NCBI GenBank assembly: GCA_031272145.1
Contig: JAISUL010000043.1
Coordinates: 1 to 35,546 of the forward strand
Length of the DNA stretch: 35,546 nt
Origin: Synergistaceae bacterium
Lineage (GTDB): Bacteria > Synergistota > Synergistia > Synergistales > Aminobacteriaceae
Reading direction: 5' to 3'
The translations under genes were made by a program, and so were the position numbers. Below are positions 1 through 6,131 of the stretch, piece after piece; positions within the stretch are counted from its first letter, which is position 1, and every line of letters starts with the position of its first letter. A model generated the notes under the pieces. The model did no database searches. It saw nothing but the letters and a program-made list of their open reading frames with translations, and was not told where the DNA came from.

Positions 1-251
1 AGTAACACGCATGCCACGTCCCCGCCCTTCAGGGTGACCTCGGCTAGGAGGTCTGCGATCTTTTGGCCCCTGTATAGGCCTGGCACGCGGAGCTCCACGT
101 TTACGAAGCGCGGCGGCACCTCGGTGTCGGCGGCTTCGTGGAGCGCGGGAAAAAAGACCTCCAGCGCCTCGAAGAGTAGAAGCGTCAGGAGCTCCTTCCA
201 AAGCAGGTCGTGGCGTATACGCTCTTTTCGAGATTTCGCTTGTTTTTTCAT
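1..251 (-). CDS. Rpn family / PD-(D/E)XK nuclease transposase-like protein, N-terminal part (cut by window edge)
   Basis: The reading frame starts at the ATG at 251-249 and stays open to the window edge, giving the first 83 residues. The opening (KKQAKSRKERIRHDLLWKELL), an aromatic FPALHEA segment and the later LAEVTLKGGDVACVLL stretch match the N-terminal pattern of the Rpn/YhgA-like recombination-promoting nuclease family, in which a basic helix precedes a D-x-LWKELL helix and a strand carrying the nuclease core. In that family the proteins are DNA endonucleases linked to RecA-independent recombination. The nuclease active-site residues lie outside the window. No Shine-Dalgarno sequence precedes the ATG; a TATAAT box lies only 6 bases upstream, so the mRNA may be leaderless. 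Family identity is inferred from pattern, not from a search. Confidence 0.6.
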   Translation of the reverse strand, partial: MKKQAKSRKERIRHDLLWKELLTLLLFEALEVFFPALHEAADTEVPPRFVNVELRVPGLYRGQKIADLLAEVTLKGGDVACVL

Positions 252-257
252 GGGGGT

Positions 258-287
258 ATTATAGCAGCCGGGCGGCGGTCCTGGCAA
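258..287 (-). promoter_or_regulatory. Sigma-70-type promoter of the Rpn-family gene, apparently leaderless
   Basis: On the minus strand TTGCCA (287-282) and TATAAT (263-258) are separated by 18 bases, matching the sigma-70 consensus at 11 of 12 positions. The expected start site falls at or within a base or two of the ATG at 251. Confidence 0.65.
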
Positions 288-314
288 AACAAAAAGGCCC
301 GTCTTCCGGGCCTT
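286..314 (-). terminator. Rho-independent terminator of the minus-strand RNA
   Basis: A perfect 8-bp stem (arms 307-314 and 294-301, loop TCTTC on the plus strand) is followed on the minus strand by TTTTTGTTTT. On the plus strand there is no T run, so it works for minus-strand transcription. It overlaps the -35 region of the Rpn-family promoter. Confidence 0.75.
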
Positions 315-555
315 CCTTATACCTAAAACCCCACAATGCCGTGTCCTGAACGTTTTGACCCGTTCCTACCAGAGTGGAGTCGCCTCGCCTTAGTTCAGTT
401 GTTCGGCAGCCGTATCGGTGTCCCGGTCATCATCCCCGGCAAGGACGTTGCTCCTATTTGAACGAGCGTTGGCTCAAAACATTATTCACGATCACGCACA
501 CCGCAGGGAGCTTTTCATGCAAACCGCAGGAAGCTTTTTGCTGCTCGCTGAACGA
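287..555 (-). ncRNA. Candidate structured non-coding RNA (6S-like architecture, family unproven)
   Basis: This 364-base gap holds no convincing protein gene. On the minus strand it has an extended -10 promoter at one end and a strong intrinsic terminator at the other, which would give an RNA of about 265 nt. By eye it folds into a long rod. A closing stem pairs 483-474 with 358-349 (10 bp, one G-U). A large, roughly symmetric internal bubble of about 14-16 nt per side follows. A terminal stem then pairs 454-451 with 379-376 and 444-438 with 389-383. Closing stem, central bubble and terminal stem is the plan of 6S RNA, the RNA polymerase decoy. The first 70 nt form a separate leader that contains a direct repeat. 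I could not match the primary sequence to a family with certainty; tmRNA and RNase P signatures are absent. Confidence 0.4.
496..538. repeat. Two-copy 23-bp direct repeat inside the candidate ncRNA
   Basis: The 20-base units at 496-515 and 519-538 match at 18 of 20 positions. Each contains ACCGCAGG followed by AGCTTTT. They lie in the 5' part of the predicted minus-strand RNA. Confidence 0.75.
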
Positions 556-560
556 TGTTT

Positions 561-569
561 ATTATATCA
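561..569 (-). promoter_or_regulatory. Extended -10 promoter of the minus-strand RNA
   Basis: On the minus strand the sequence reads TGATATAAT (569-561): a perfect TATAAT preceded by the TGn extension. No good -35 hexamer is visible at 17 bases, which is usual for extended -10 promoters. Transcription would start near 555-553. The dapB promoter must lie in the same short divergent region. Confidence 0.55.
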
Positions 570-615
570 TAAAACACGCGAAACGGAGCGCATTTTAGAA
601 ATTGGGGGGCTTTAA

Positions 616-1263
616 ATGAAGTACGGAATCGTCGGCGCCTCAGGGCGCATGGGTAGGGAGATCGCGCTGGTTTTCGGCGCGGAGGGGCACGAGCTGGTTC
701 TCACCGCGGACGTCGCGGGGACGGAGTGCCGGGGCAGGCCGGAGGTCATTCTCGACTTCTCGTCCCCGGCGGCGCTGGTCGGGACGCTGGCGCTCCGCTC
801 AGAGCACGGCTGCGCCCTCGTCGTGGGCACCACCGCCCTGAGGGGCGACCAGCTTGACGCCCTCAGGACGATCCCCGCAGCGGTCGTCCAGAGCTTCAAC
901 TTCGCGACCGGCGTCAACATACTGAAGATGGTCCTCAGGGACTACGCGCCCATGCTCTCGGGCTGGGACGCCGAGTTCGTGGAGGCGCACCACAACAAGA
1001 AGAAGGACGCGCCCTCGGGCACGGCCATCCTGCTCAGGGACGCGGCCGGGCGCGGCGGGGCGCCCATACACTCGCTGCGCCTCGGAGGCGTGCCGGGCGA
1101 CCACGAGGTGCTCTTCGCGGGCGAGGGCGAGGTGCTGACGTTCGGCCACCGCGCCATCTCGCGCTCCGTCTTCGCGTGGGGCGCGCACCTGGCCGCGAAG
1201 TTCGCCGTCCGCGCCCCGAACGGGTTCTACTCCTTCGAGGACGTCCTGCGAAACAAAACGTGA
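616..1263 (+). CDS. dapB: 4-hydroxy-tetrahydrodipicolinate reductase
   Basis: This is the second committed step of the diaminopimelate/lysine pathway, reducing hydroxy-tetrahydrodipicolinate with NAD(P)H in the cytosol. The nucleotide-binding GASGRMGREI is at residues 7-16 and VVGTTAL marks the central sheet. EAHHNKKKDAPSGTA carries the paired histidines, the catalytic lysine and the substrate-binding SGT. At 215 residues it is shorter than the enterobacterial enzyme (about 270) and resembles the compact form known from Thermotoga. The ATG at 616 is preceded by a G-rich ribosome site (GGGGGG at about 605-610). It stands alone upstream of the SRP RNA, with its start facing the divergent ncRNA promoter. 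Confidence 0.95.
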   Translation: MKYGIVGASGRMGREIALVFGAEGHELVLTADVAGTECRGRPEVILDFSSPAALVGTLALRSEHGCALVVGTTALRGDQLDALRTIPAAVVQSFNFATGVNILKMVLRDYAPMLSGWDAEFVEAHHNKKKDAPSGTAILLRDAAGRGGAPIHSLRLGGVPGDHEVLFAGEGEVLTFGHRAISRSVFAWGAHLAAKFAVRAPNGFYSFEDVLRNKT

Positions 1264-1269
1264 TATACT
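1261..1269 (+). promoter_or_regulatory. Extended -10 promoter of the SRP RNA
   Basis: TGATATACT overlaps the dapB stop codon: the -10 hexamer TATACT (1264-1269) is preceded directly by TGA. The expected start is at the GGGCG near 1276, which is the 5' end of the SRP RNA closing helix. Confidence 0.55.
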
Positions 1270-1275
1270 CTGCTC

Positions 1276-1411
1276 GGGCGCCCCTCAACGCGGGGGCTCA
1301 GTCCTATGCGGCAAAGACCCGTGAACCCTGTCAGGCCCGGAAGGGAGCAGCAGTAAGCGGTGCACTTTGGGTGCCATGGGGTCGCTGGGCTCCCGCGTCG
1401 GGGGGCGTTTT
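1276..1411 (+). ncRNA. ffs: Signal recognition particle RNA, small bacterial (4.5S) type
   Basis: The conserved apical domain that binds Ffh is at about 1321-1358, with the SRP signatures GTCAGGCCCGGAAGGGAGCA and CAGTAAGC. The 5' arm starting at 1276 (CGCCCC, then ACGCGGGGGCTCAG) pairs continuously with CTGGGCTCCCGCGT and GGGGCG at 1385-1407. The RNA then ends in TTTT (1408-1411), so its own closing helix acts as the terminator. It has no visible Alu domain, as expected for the small form. It guides nascent inner-membrane proteins to the translocon. It sits between dapB and the acyl ligase; a reading frame that runs through it toward the ligase is spurious. Confidence 0.92.
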
Positions 1412-1458
1412 CCCTATTTTGCTTTTACGAAGCGCAACACGCGAAAGGAGCGAGAGCT

Positions 1459-2985
1459 TTGGAAAAATCGACAGACACTAGGCTGGACGTCCTGATAGAC
1501 CGCCGCCTCGGCGAAAAACCGGACGAACGCTGCCTCTGGTGGAACGGAACATGGTACGACCGCGCCTACCTGAAGGGGCTGGCCGACGCGGCGGAGCAGA
1601 GGCTGGCCGAGGCCGGCTTCTCGAAGGGGCAGAGGCTCGTCATAATGACGCCGAACAGCCCGATGGTGCTCGCCCTCTCGATAGCGACGTGGCGGCTCGG
1701 GGGCTCGGTCGCGCCGCTCAACGCGAAGGCCGGCGCCGCCTCCCTCTCCGCGACCCTCAGGCTGCTCGACCCGTTCGCGGTCGTCACGGCAAGCGAGACG
1801 CGCGGCGACGTCCAGTCCGTCCTCGACGAGCTAGCACTGCCTCACGCGCTCTGCCCGCCCATGGGTCCGCTCCCGGCGTTCTCGGGCGGCGGCCGCCCTC
1901 AGGTGCGCGAGGTGCGCGAAGGCGAGGACGAGCTCGCGGTGATATTCTCGACGTCTGGCACGACCGGCGCCCCGAAGGCCGTCCCTCTGACTCACGCGAA
2001 CCTGATAAGCAACTGCATCGGCTGCATACACATACTGAAGGCGCTCCGTCCGCGCGACGTGTTCCTCAACGTCCTGCCGAACTTCCACGCCTTCGGCTTC
2101 ACCGCCTGCACTCTGCTGCCGTTTTTCTCCGAGGCGGCGCAGGCCATAGTGCCGGGCTTCATGCCGCCCCAGAACACGGTGAGGGCAATGGCCGCGGCCC
2201 AGCCCAACGTTGTCATCCTAGTCCCGACCATGCTCTACTTCCTGCTCGGCCTGCTCGAGCGCGAGGGCGGGGATAAAGACCCGGCGAGGTTCGGCGACAT
2301 CAAGCTGGTCATAACCGGCGGCGACAGGCTCAACACCGCGATGGACGAGAAGTCAAAGGCGCTTTTGGGCAAGAACGTGCTGGAGGGCTACGGCATAACG
2401 GAGTGCTCGCCGGTGGTGGCGGTAAACGACTGCTACGAGAGGCGCAGGCTCGGCACAGTGGGGGAGTTCCTCGACTGGTGCTCGTGGCGGCTGCGGGGCG
2501 AGGACGGAAGCGGCGGCGACGCCGTGAACCCCGCCGACGGCGAGGGAGTGCTGTGGGTCAAGGGGGGCTCGGTCTGCTCGGGGTACTTCCGGCTGGAGGA
2601 AAGCGACAGGTCGCGCTTCGACGACGGCTGGTTCAACACCGGGGACTACGTGAAGATCGACGGCGGGTACGTGAAGGTGCTCGACAGGGTGAAGGACATC
2701 ATCATCGTCGGCGGCTTCAACGTCTACCCTCAGGAGGTCGAGGCGGTGCTGGCCGAGCATCCGGCTGTGCAGACCGCAGTGGTCGTCGGGATGCCGCACT
2801 CGGTCAGCGGCGAGGTGCCCAAGGCGTGCGTCGTCAAAAAACCGGGCGCGGAGGCGTCGGAGACTGACCTCATCCGCTACTGCAAGGAGCGCCTGTCTCA
2901 CTATCAAGTGCCGCGCAAGGTCGAGTTCATGGACTCGCTTCCCACGTCGGCGGCGGGGAAGGTCTTGCGGCGGCTGCTTAAATAA
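1459..2985 (+). CDS. AMP-dependent acyl-CoA / acyl-ACP synthetase (ANL superfamily)
   Basis: This enzyme activates a carboxylic acid, probably a fatty acid, as acyl-AMP and transfers it to a thiol (CoA or acyl carrier protein). The ANL motifs appear in order: STSGTTGAPKAVPLTH (P-loop-like A3), YGITECSPVVAVN (A5), FNTGDYVKIDGGYVKVLDR (A7/A8 hinge), GGFNVYPQEVE and the catalytic lysine of AAGKVLRRLLK at the C-terminus. LPNFHAFGFT and the ECSPV form resemble the acyl-ACP synthetase half of Aas, so a role in phospholipid acyl recycling beside pgsA is plausible. The true start is the TTG at 1459, preceded by AAAGGAG with an 8-base gap; an upstream ATG at 1360 lies inside the SRP RNA and is rejected. 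It has 508 residues. The pgsA start follows 14 bases after the stop. Confidence 0.85.
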   Translation: MEKSTDTRLDVLIDRRLGEKPDERCLWWNGTWYDRAYLKGLADAAEQRLAEAGFSKGQRLVIMTPNSPMVLALSIATWRLGGSVAPLNAKAGAASLSATLRLLDPFAVVTASETRGDVQSVLDELALPHALCPPMGPLPAFSGGGRPQVREVREGEDELAVIFSTSGTTGAPKAVPLTHANLISNCIGCIHILKALRPRDVFLNVLPNFHAFGFTACTLLPFFSEAAQAIVPGFMPPQNTVRAMAAAQPNVVILVPTMLYFLLGLLEREGGDKDPARFGDIKLVITGGDRLNTAMDEKSKALLGKNVLEGYGITECSPVVAVNDCYERRRLGTVGEFLDWCSWRLRGEDGSGGDAVNPADGEGVLWVKGGSVCSGYFRLEESDRSRFDDGWFNTGDYVKIDGGYVKVLDRVKDIIIVGGFNVYPQEVEAVLAEHPAVQTAVVVGMPHSVSGEVPKACVVKKPGAEASETDLIRYCKERLSHYQVPRKVEFMDSLPTSAAGKVLRRLLK

Positions 2986-2999
2986 GGGGGGTGGGCAGC

Positions 3000-3644
3000 A
3001 TGAGCGGCAAGATCAAGGCCAAGGTTAAGCAGAAAATGGGCGCGGGCGTGAAAAAGATCCGCAAGAAGGCGGCAGGGGCGGTTAAAGTGATGAACCTGCC
3101 CAACATCCTGAGCCTGACGCGGGTCTTCCTTGCGCCGCTGGTGCTGCTGTTTTTGTCGGTGCACATCAGCGGCCCTGTGCATTTTTTGGACTTCTTGGGC
3201 GCCGCGCCGACGTGGGGTGACCTGCTGGCCGGAGGGGTCTTCATCGTAGCGGCCCTGACCGACTCGCTCGACGGCTACATCGCGCGCAAGCACAAACTTG
3301 TCACCACGCTGGGGAAGTTCATCGACCCCCTGGCGGACAAGGTGCTGGTCATAGCGGCGATGGTCAGCCTGGTGGAGCTCCACAGGGTTCCGGCGTGGCT
3401 GGTGGTCGTCATCATAACGAGGGAGTTCGTCGTGACTGGCCTCAGGCTCGTTGCGGCGGCGGAGGGGCAGGTCATAGCGGCGTCCGGCGGGGGGAAGCTG
3501 AAGACGGTGATTCAGATCATAGCGGTGATACTGCTGATTCTAGACCTACCCGGCGGCCTCGCTATGATGTGGCTGGCTATGGTTCTCACGGTGTGGTCGG
3601 GTATGGAGTACCTGATCAGCGGGGCAAAAATGCTAATGGAGTAG
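3000..3644 (+). CDS. pgsA: CDP-diacylglycerol--glycerol-3-phosphate 3-phosphatidyltransferase
   Basis: This membrane enzyme makes phosphatidylglycerol phosphate from CDP-diacylglycerol and glycerol-3-phosphate. The CDP-alcohol phosphatidyltransferase signature D-x2-DG-x2-AR-x8-G-x3-D-x3-D is complete in DSLDGYIARKHKLVTTLGKF followed by IDPLAD. NLPNILSLTR opens the first membrane segment, and several further hydrophobic helices follow. The ATG at 3000 has a G-rich ribosome site in front; an in-frame GTG at 2991 is possible but sits too close to it. Unusual for the family is a lysine-rich, probably amphipathic N-terminal extension of about 30 residues before the NLPN motif. It lies in an apparent operon with the ligase upstream and topA downstream. 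Confidence 0.9.
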   Translation: MSGKIKAKVKQKMGAGVKKIRKKAAGAVKVMNLPNILSLTRVFLAPLVLLFLSVHISGPVHFLDFLGAAPTWGDLLAGGVFIVAALTDSLDGYIARKHKLVTTLGKFIDPLADKVLVIAAMVSLVELHRVPAWLVVVIITREFVVTGLRLVAAAEGQVIAASGGGKLKTVIQIIAVILLILDLPGGLAMMWLAMVLTVWSGMEYLISGAKMLME

Positions 3645-3682
3645 CGAAAACAGCATTTATTACGTCTTAAGGAGAGAACGCT

Positions 3683-5953
3683 TTGGAGCCCAAAGGAAAG
3701 ACCAAGGGGGCAGTAAAGGCCGCGCCGGCCAGAACGAAGGCCAAAACCGCGCCGGCCAAAACGAAGGCCAAGGCTGGGCCGGCTAAAACGAAGGCTAAAG
3801 CTGCGCCGGCTAAGCCAAAGGCCGCGCCGACTAAGACTAAAGCAAAGACCGGGGCAGGCAGGACTCTTGTGATCGTCGAGTCTCCGTCGAAGGCCAAGAC
3901 GCTTGCCAACATACTGGGGTCGCGCTACGTCATCAAGTCCAGCGTCGGGCACATCAGGGACCTGCCGCGCAGCCGCATGGCCATCGACATCGAGCACGAC
4001 TTCGCGCCGGAGTACATCATTGTCAAGGGCAAGACCGCCATCAAGAAAGAGCTGGTGGAGCTTTCGCACTCCGCACCAAGCGTTCTGCTGGCGTCCGACC
4101 CCGACAGGGAGGGCGAGGCCATAGCGTGGCACCTCTCCGAGATCCTTGGCATACCGCTGACGAAGGACTGCCGCATCAAGTTTCACGAGATAACGGAGCG
4201 CGCCGTGCGCGAGGCCGTTGCGCACCCGACTCAGATAGACATGCGCAAGGTGTCGGCTCAGCAGGCTCGGCGCATCCTTGACAGGCTAGTCGGCTACACC
4301 CTGTCGCCGCTGCTTTGGAGTAAAATCCGATACGGCCTCTCGGCCGGGCGGGTTCAGTCGGTCGCCCTAACGCTTGTCTGTGAGAGGGAGAAGGAGATCG
4401 AGGCGTTCGTCCCAAGCGAGTACTGGAACGTCGTCGTTCACGCGCGGGGCGAGCGGGAGCCCGATTATGAGCTCAAGGTGAACAAGCTTGACGGGAAGCC
4501 CCTCTACAAGGACAACCTGCCGCTCCTTATAAAGGACGAGGCGACAGCGGACATGCTGCTAGGCGAGGTTCGTAACAACCCGATAATCGTGTCGGACTTT
4601 CTGACCAAGGAGAGCATGCGCAAGCCGCAGCCGCCGTTCAAGACCAGCAGCATGCAGCAGGACGCGGCCAGGCGCCTCGGCATGTCGCCGCGCCGGACGA
4701 TGCGGGTGGCGCAGGAGCTGTACGAGGGCCTGAACATGCCCGGCCGCGGCCACGTCGGCATGATAACGTATATGAGGACCGACAGCCTGAGAAGCGCGCC
4801 TGAGGCCGTCGCGCAGTGCCGCGCTCTGGTGGCGGAGCAGTGGGGGAAGAAGTACCTGCCAGCGAAGCCGAACGTCTACGCGCCGGACGAGCGCGCTCAG
4901 GACGCCCACGAGGCCATACGCCCGACCGACGTGTTCATAACGCCCGAGTCGGTGCGCGACGCCCTGACGCCGGAGCAGTTCCGCCTCTACGACCTGATAT
5001 GGCGCCGCTTCGTTGCGTCGCAGATGGCCGACGCGGTGGTGGCAGTCTTCACTCTGACGGCAGATGCGGGCCGCGTCGGGATGAAGCAGATAGGCGAGGC
5101 GTTTGTCTTCGACGGTTGGAGCGCCGCGCAGCCATTAGTACTGAAGAACGGCTCCATCAACAAGACCACGCCCGGCGCGGTGCTGTCCTTCGTGTCGAGC
5201 GAGAAGGAGCAGCGGTTCACGCGTCCGCCCGCGCGCTACTCGGAGGCCACTCTGATAAAGACGCTGGAGGAGGACGGGATCGGGCGCCCATCCACTTACG
5301 CGACGATAGTCGAGACCATATCCGACAGAGGCTACGTTGAGAAGACGGAGGACAAGCGTCTGGCGCCGACGTCGCTTGGCATCACCGTTGACGGCTTCCT
5401 CAGGAAGTACTTTGACAGCAAAAGCCTGTCGTCGATAGTTGACGTGTCATTCACAGCCCAGATGGAGAAGGAGCTCGACGACATCGAGGAGGACAAGCGC
5501 CAGTGGCTGGACGTGATGCACGAGTTTTGGGCTGACTTCTCCGCAACAGTCGAGGCGGCCAAAGGAGCGGAGAAGATCCCCCTGCCGCCGCCGGAACCGA
5601 CCGGCGAGAACTGCCCCGAGTGCGGCGCGCCGCTCGTCAAGAAGCGCGGCCGTTTCGGCGAGTTCATCGCGTGCACCGGGTATCCGCAGTGCAAGTACAC
5701 GCGGGCAGTGCTGGAGGTAATCGGCGTAAAGTGCCCTAAGTGCGGCATAGGCGACATAGCCAAGCGCAAGAGCAAGAAGGGCAGGACGTTCTACGGCTGT
5801 TCCCGCTACCCTGAGTGCGATTACGTAGCGTGGAGCAAGCCGACAAACGAGAAGTGCCCTGAGTGCGGAGCGCTGATGCAGAGGAAGGGGAAGAGCCTGC
5901 TGTGTCCGGACTGCGGGGCGAAGATGGACGTGAGGGAGGAGGACGGGGCGTAG
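3683..5953 (+). CDS. topA: DNA topoisomerase I (type IA) with N-terminal Ala/Lys-rich tail
   Basis: It relaxes negative supercoils through a covalent 5'-phosphotyrosine. The Toprim domain starts at about residue 55 (VIVESPSKAKTLANILG) and includes SDPDREGEAIAWHL, which binds magnesium. The catalytic tyrosine is Tyr363 in GMITYMRTDS. The C-terminus has three zinc-ribbon modules with CPECG, CPKCG and CPECG knuckles; the last one ends CPDCG. The start is the TTG at 3683 with TAAGGAG upstream. The first 54 residues are almost only Ala, Lys, Thr and Pro in (K/T)(A/T)KA(A/G)PAK-type repeats, like a histone H1 tail; such tails are more usual at the C-terminus of actinobacterial TopA. The gene ends at a bidirectional terminator facing the ankyrin array. 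Confidence 0.96.
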   Translation: MEPKGKTKGAVKAAPARTKAKTAPAKTKAKAGPAKTKAKAAPAKPKAAPTKTKAKTGAGRTLVIVESPSKAKTLANILGSRYVIKSSVGHIRDLPRSRMAIDIEHDFAPEYIIVKGKTAIKKELVELSHSAPSVLLASDPDREGEAIAWHLSEILGIPLTKDCRIKFHEITERAVREAVAHPTQIDMRKVSAQQARRILDRLVGYTLSPLLWSKIRYGLSAGRVQSVALTLVCEREKEIEAFVPSEYWNVVVHARGEREPDYELKVNKLDGKPLYKDNLPLLIKDEATADMLLGEVRNNPIIVSDFLTKESMRKPQPPFKTSSMQQDAARRLGMSPRRTMRVAQELYEGLNMPGRGHVGMITYMRTDSLRSAPEAVAQCRALVAEQWGKKYLPAKPNVYAPDERAQDAHEAIRPTDVFITPESVRDALTPEQFRLYDLIWRRFVASQMADAVVAVFTLTADAGRVGMKQIGEAFVFDGWSAAQPLVLKNGSINKTTPGAVLSFVSSEKEQRFTRPPARYSEATLIKTLEEDGIGRPSTYATIVETISDRGYVEKTEDKRLAPTSLGITVDGFLRKYFDSKSLSSIVDVSFTAQMEKELDDIEEDKRQWLDVMHEFWADFSATVEAAKGAEKIPLPPPEPTGENCPECGAPLVKKRGRFGEFIACTGYPQCKYTRAVLEVIGVKCPKCGIGDIAKRKSKKGRTFYGCSRYPECDYVAWSKPTNEKCPECGALMQRKGKSLLCPDCGAKMDVREEDGA

Positions 5954-6047
5954 GCCGCGTTTTCTTTTCGTTGTGAGACTGGCCGGCGTGGGGTTGGCTA
6001 CCCCATCGATGTTGCCGAACCCCGAAACGCTGCGCAAGTCATTAAAA

Positions 6048-6086
6048 CCGGGGGGCTTAATCTCGATCCATCCCCCCGGAGTCTTT
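6048..6086. terminator. Bidirectional terminator between topA and the ankyrin array
   Basis: A perfect 8-bp stem (CCGGGGGG at 6048-6055, CCCCCCGG at 6072-6079) is followed by TCTTTT on the plus strand and by TTTTAAT on the minus strand. It can end topA transcripts in one direction and ankyrin transcripts in the other. Confidence 0.65.
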
Positions 6087-6099
6087 TGGCTTATGGTGA

Positions 6100-6120
6100 T
6101 TTGGGGTATGAGACCCCAAA
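6100..6120. repeat. GGGGT/ACCCC palindrome, single copy
   Basis: TTTGGGGT and ACCCCAAA arms flank the 5-base centre ATGAG. The inner 15 bases (6103-6117) fit the palindrome family also seen at 17698, 32355 and 35169. It lies just beyond the last ankyrin gene's stop codon. Confidence 0.7.
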
Positions 6121-6131
6121 ACGCTCCCGCC

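Noticed and set aside
287-555. tmRNA or RNase P RNA
   Set aside because: No T-arm/CCA end, tag reading frame, or RNase P core motif is present.
374-615. Short plus-strand frames between the Rpn gene and dapB
   Set aside because: No ribosome sites and no recognisable protein pattern; they run through the inverted stems and terminator of the candidate RNA.
616-700. Lysine riboswitch upstream of dapB
   Set aside because: The upstream region does not show the lysine-element motifs, and its structure signals (promoter, terminator) point to the minus strand.
1360-1458. N-terminal extension of the acyl ligase starting at ATG 1360
   Set aside because: It would be translated from the 3' half of the SRP RNA; the TTG at 1459 has a proper ribosome site and a normal domain start.
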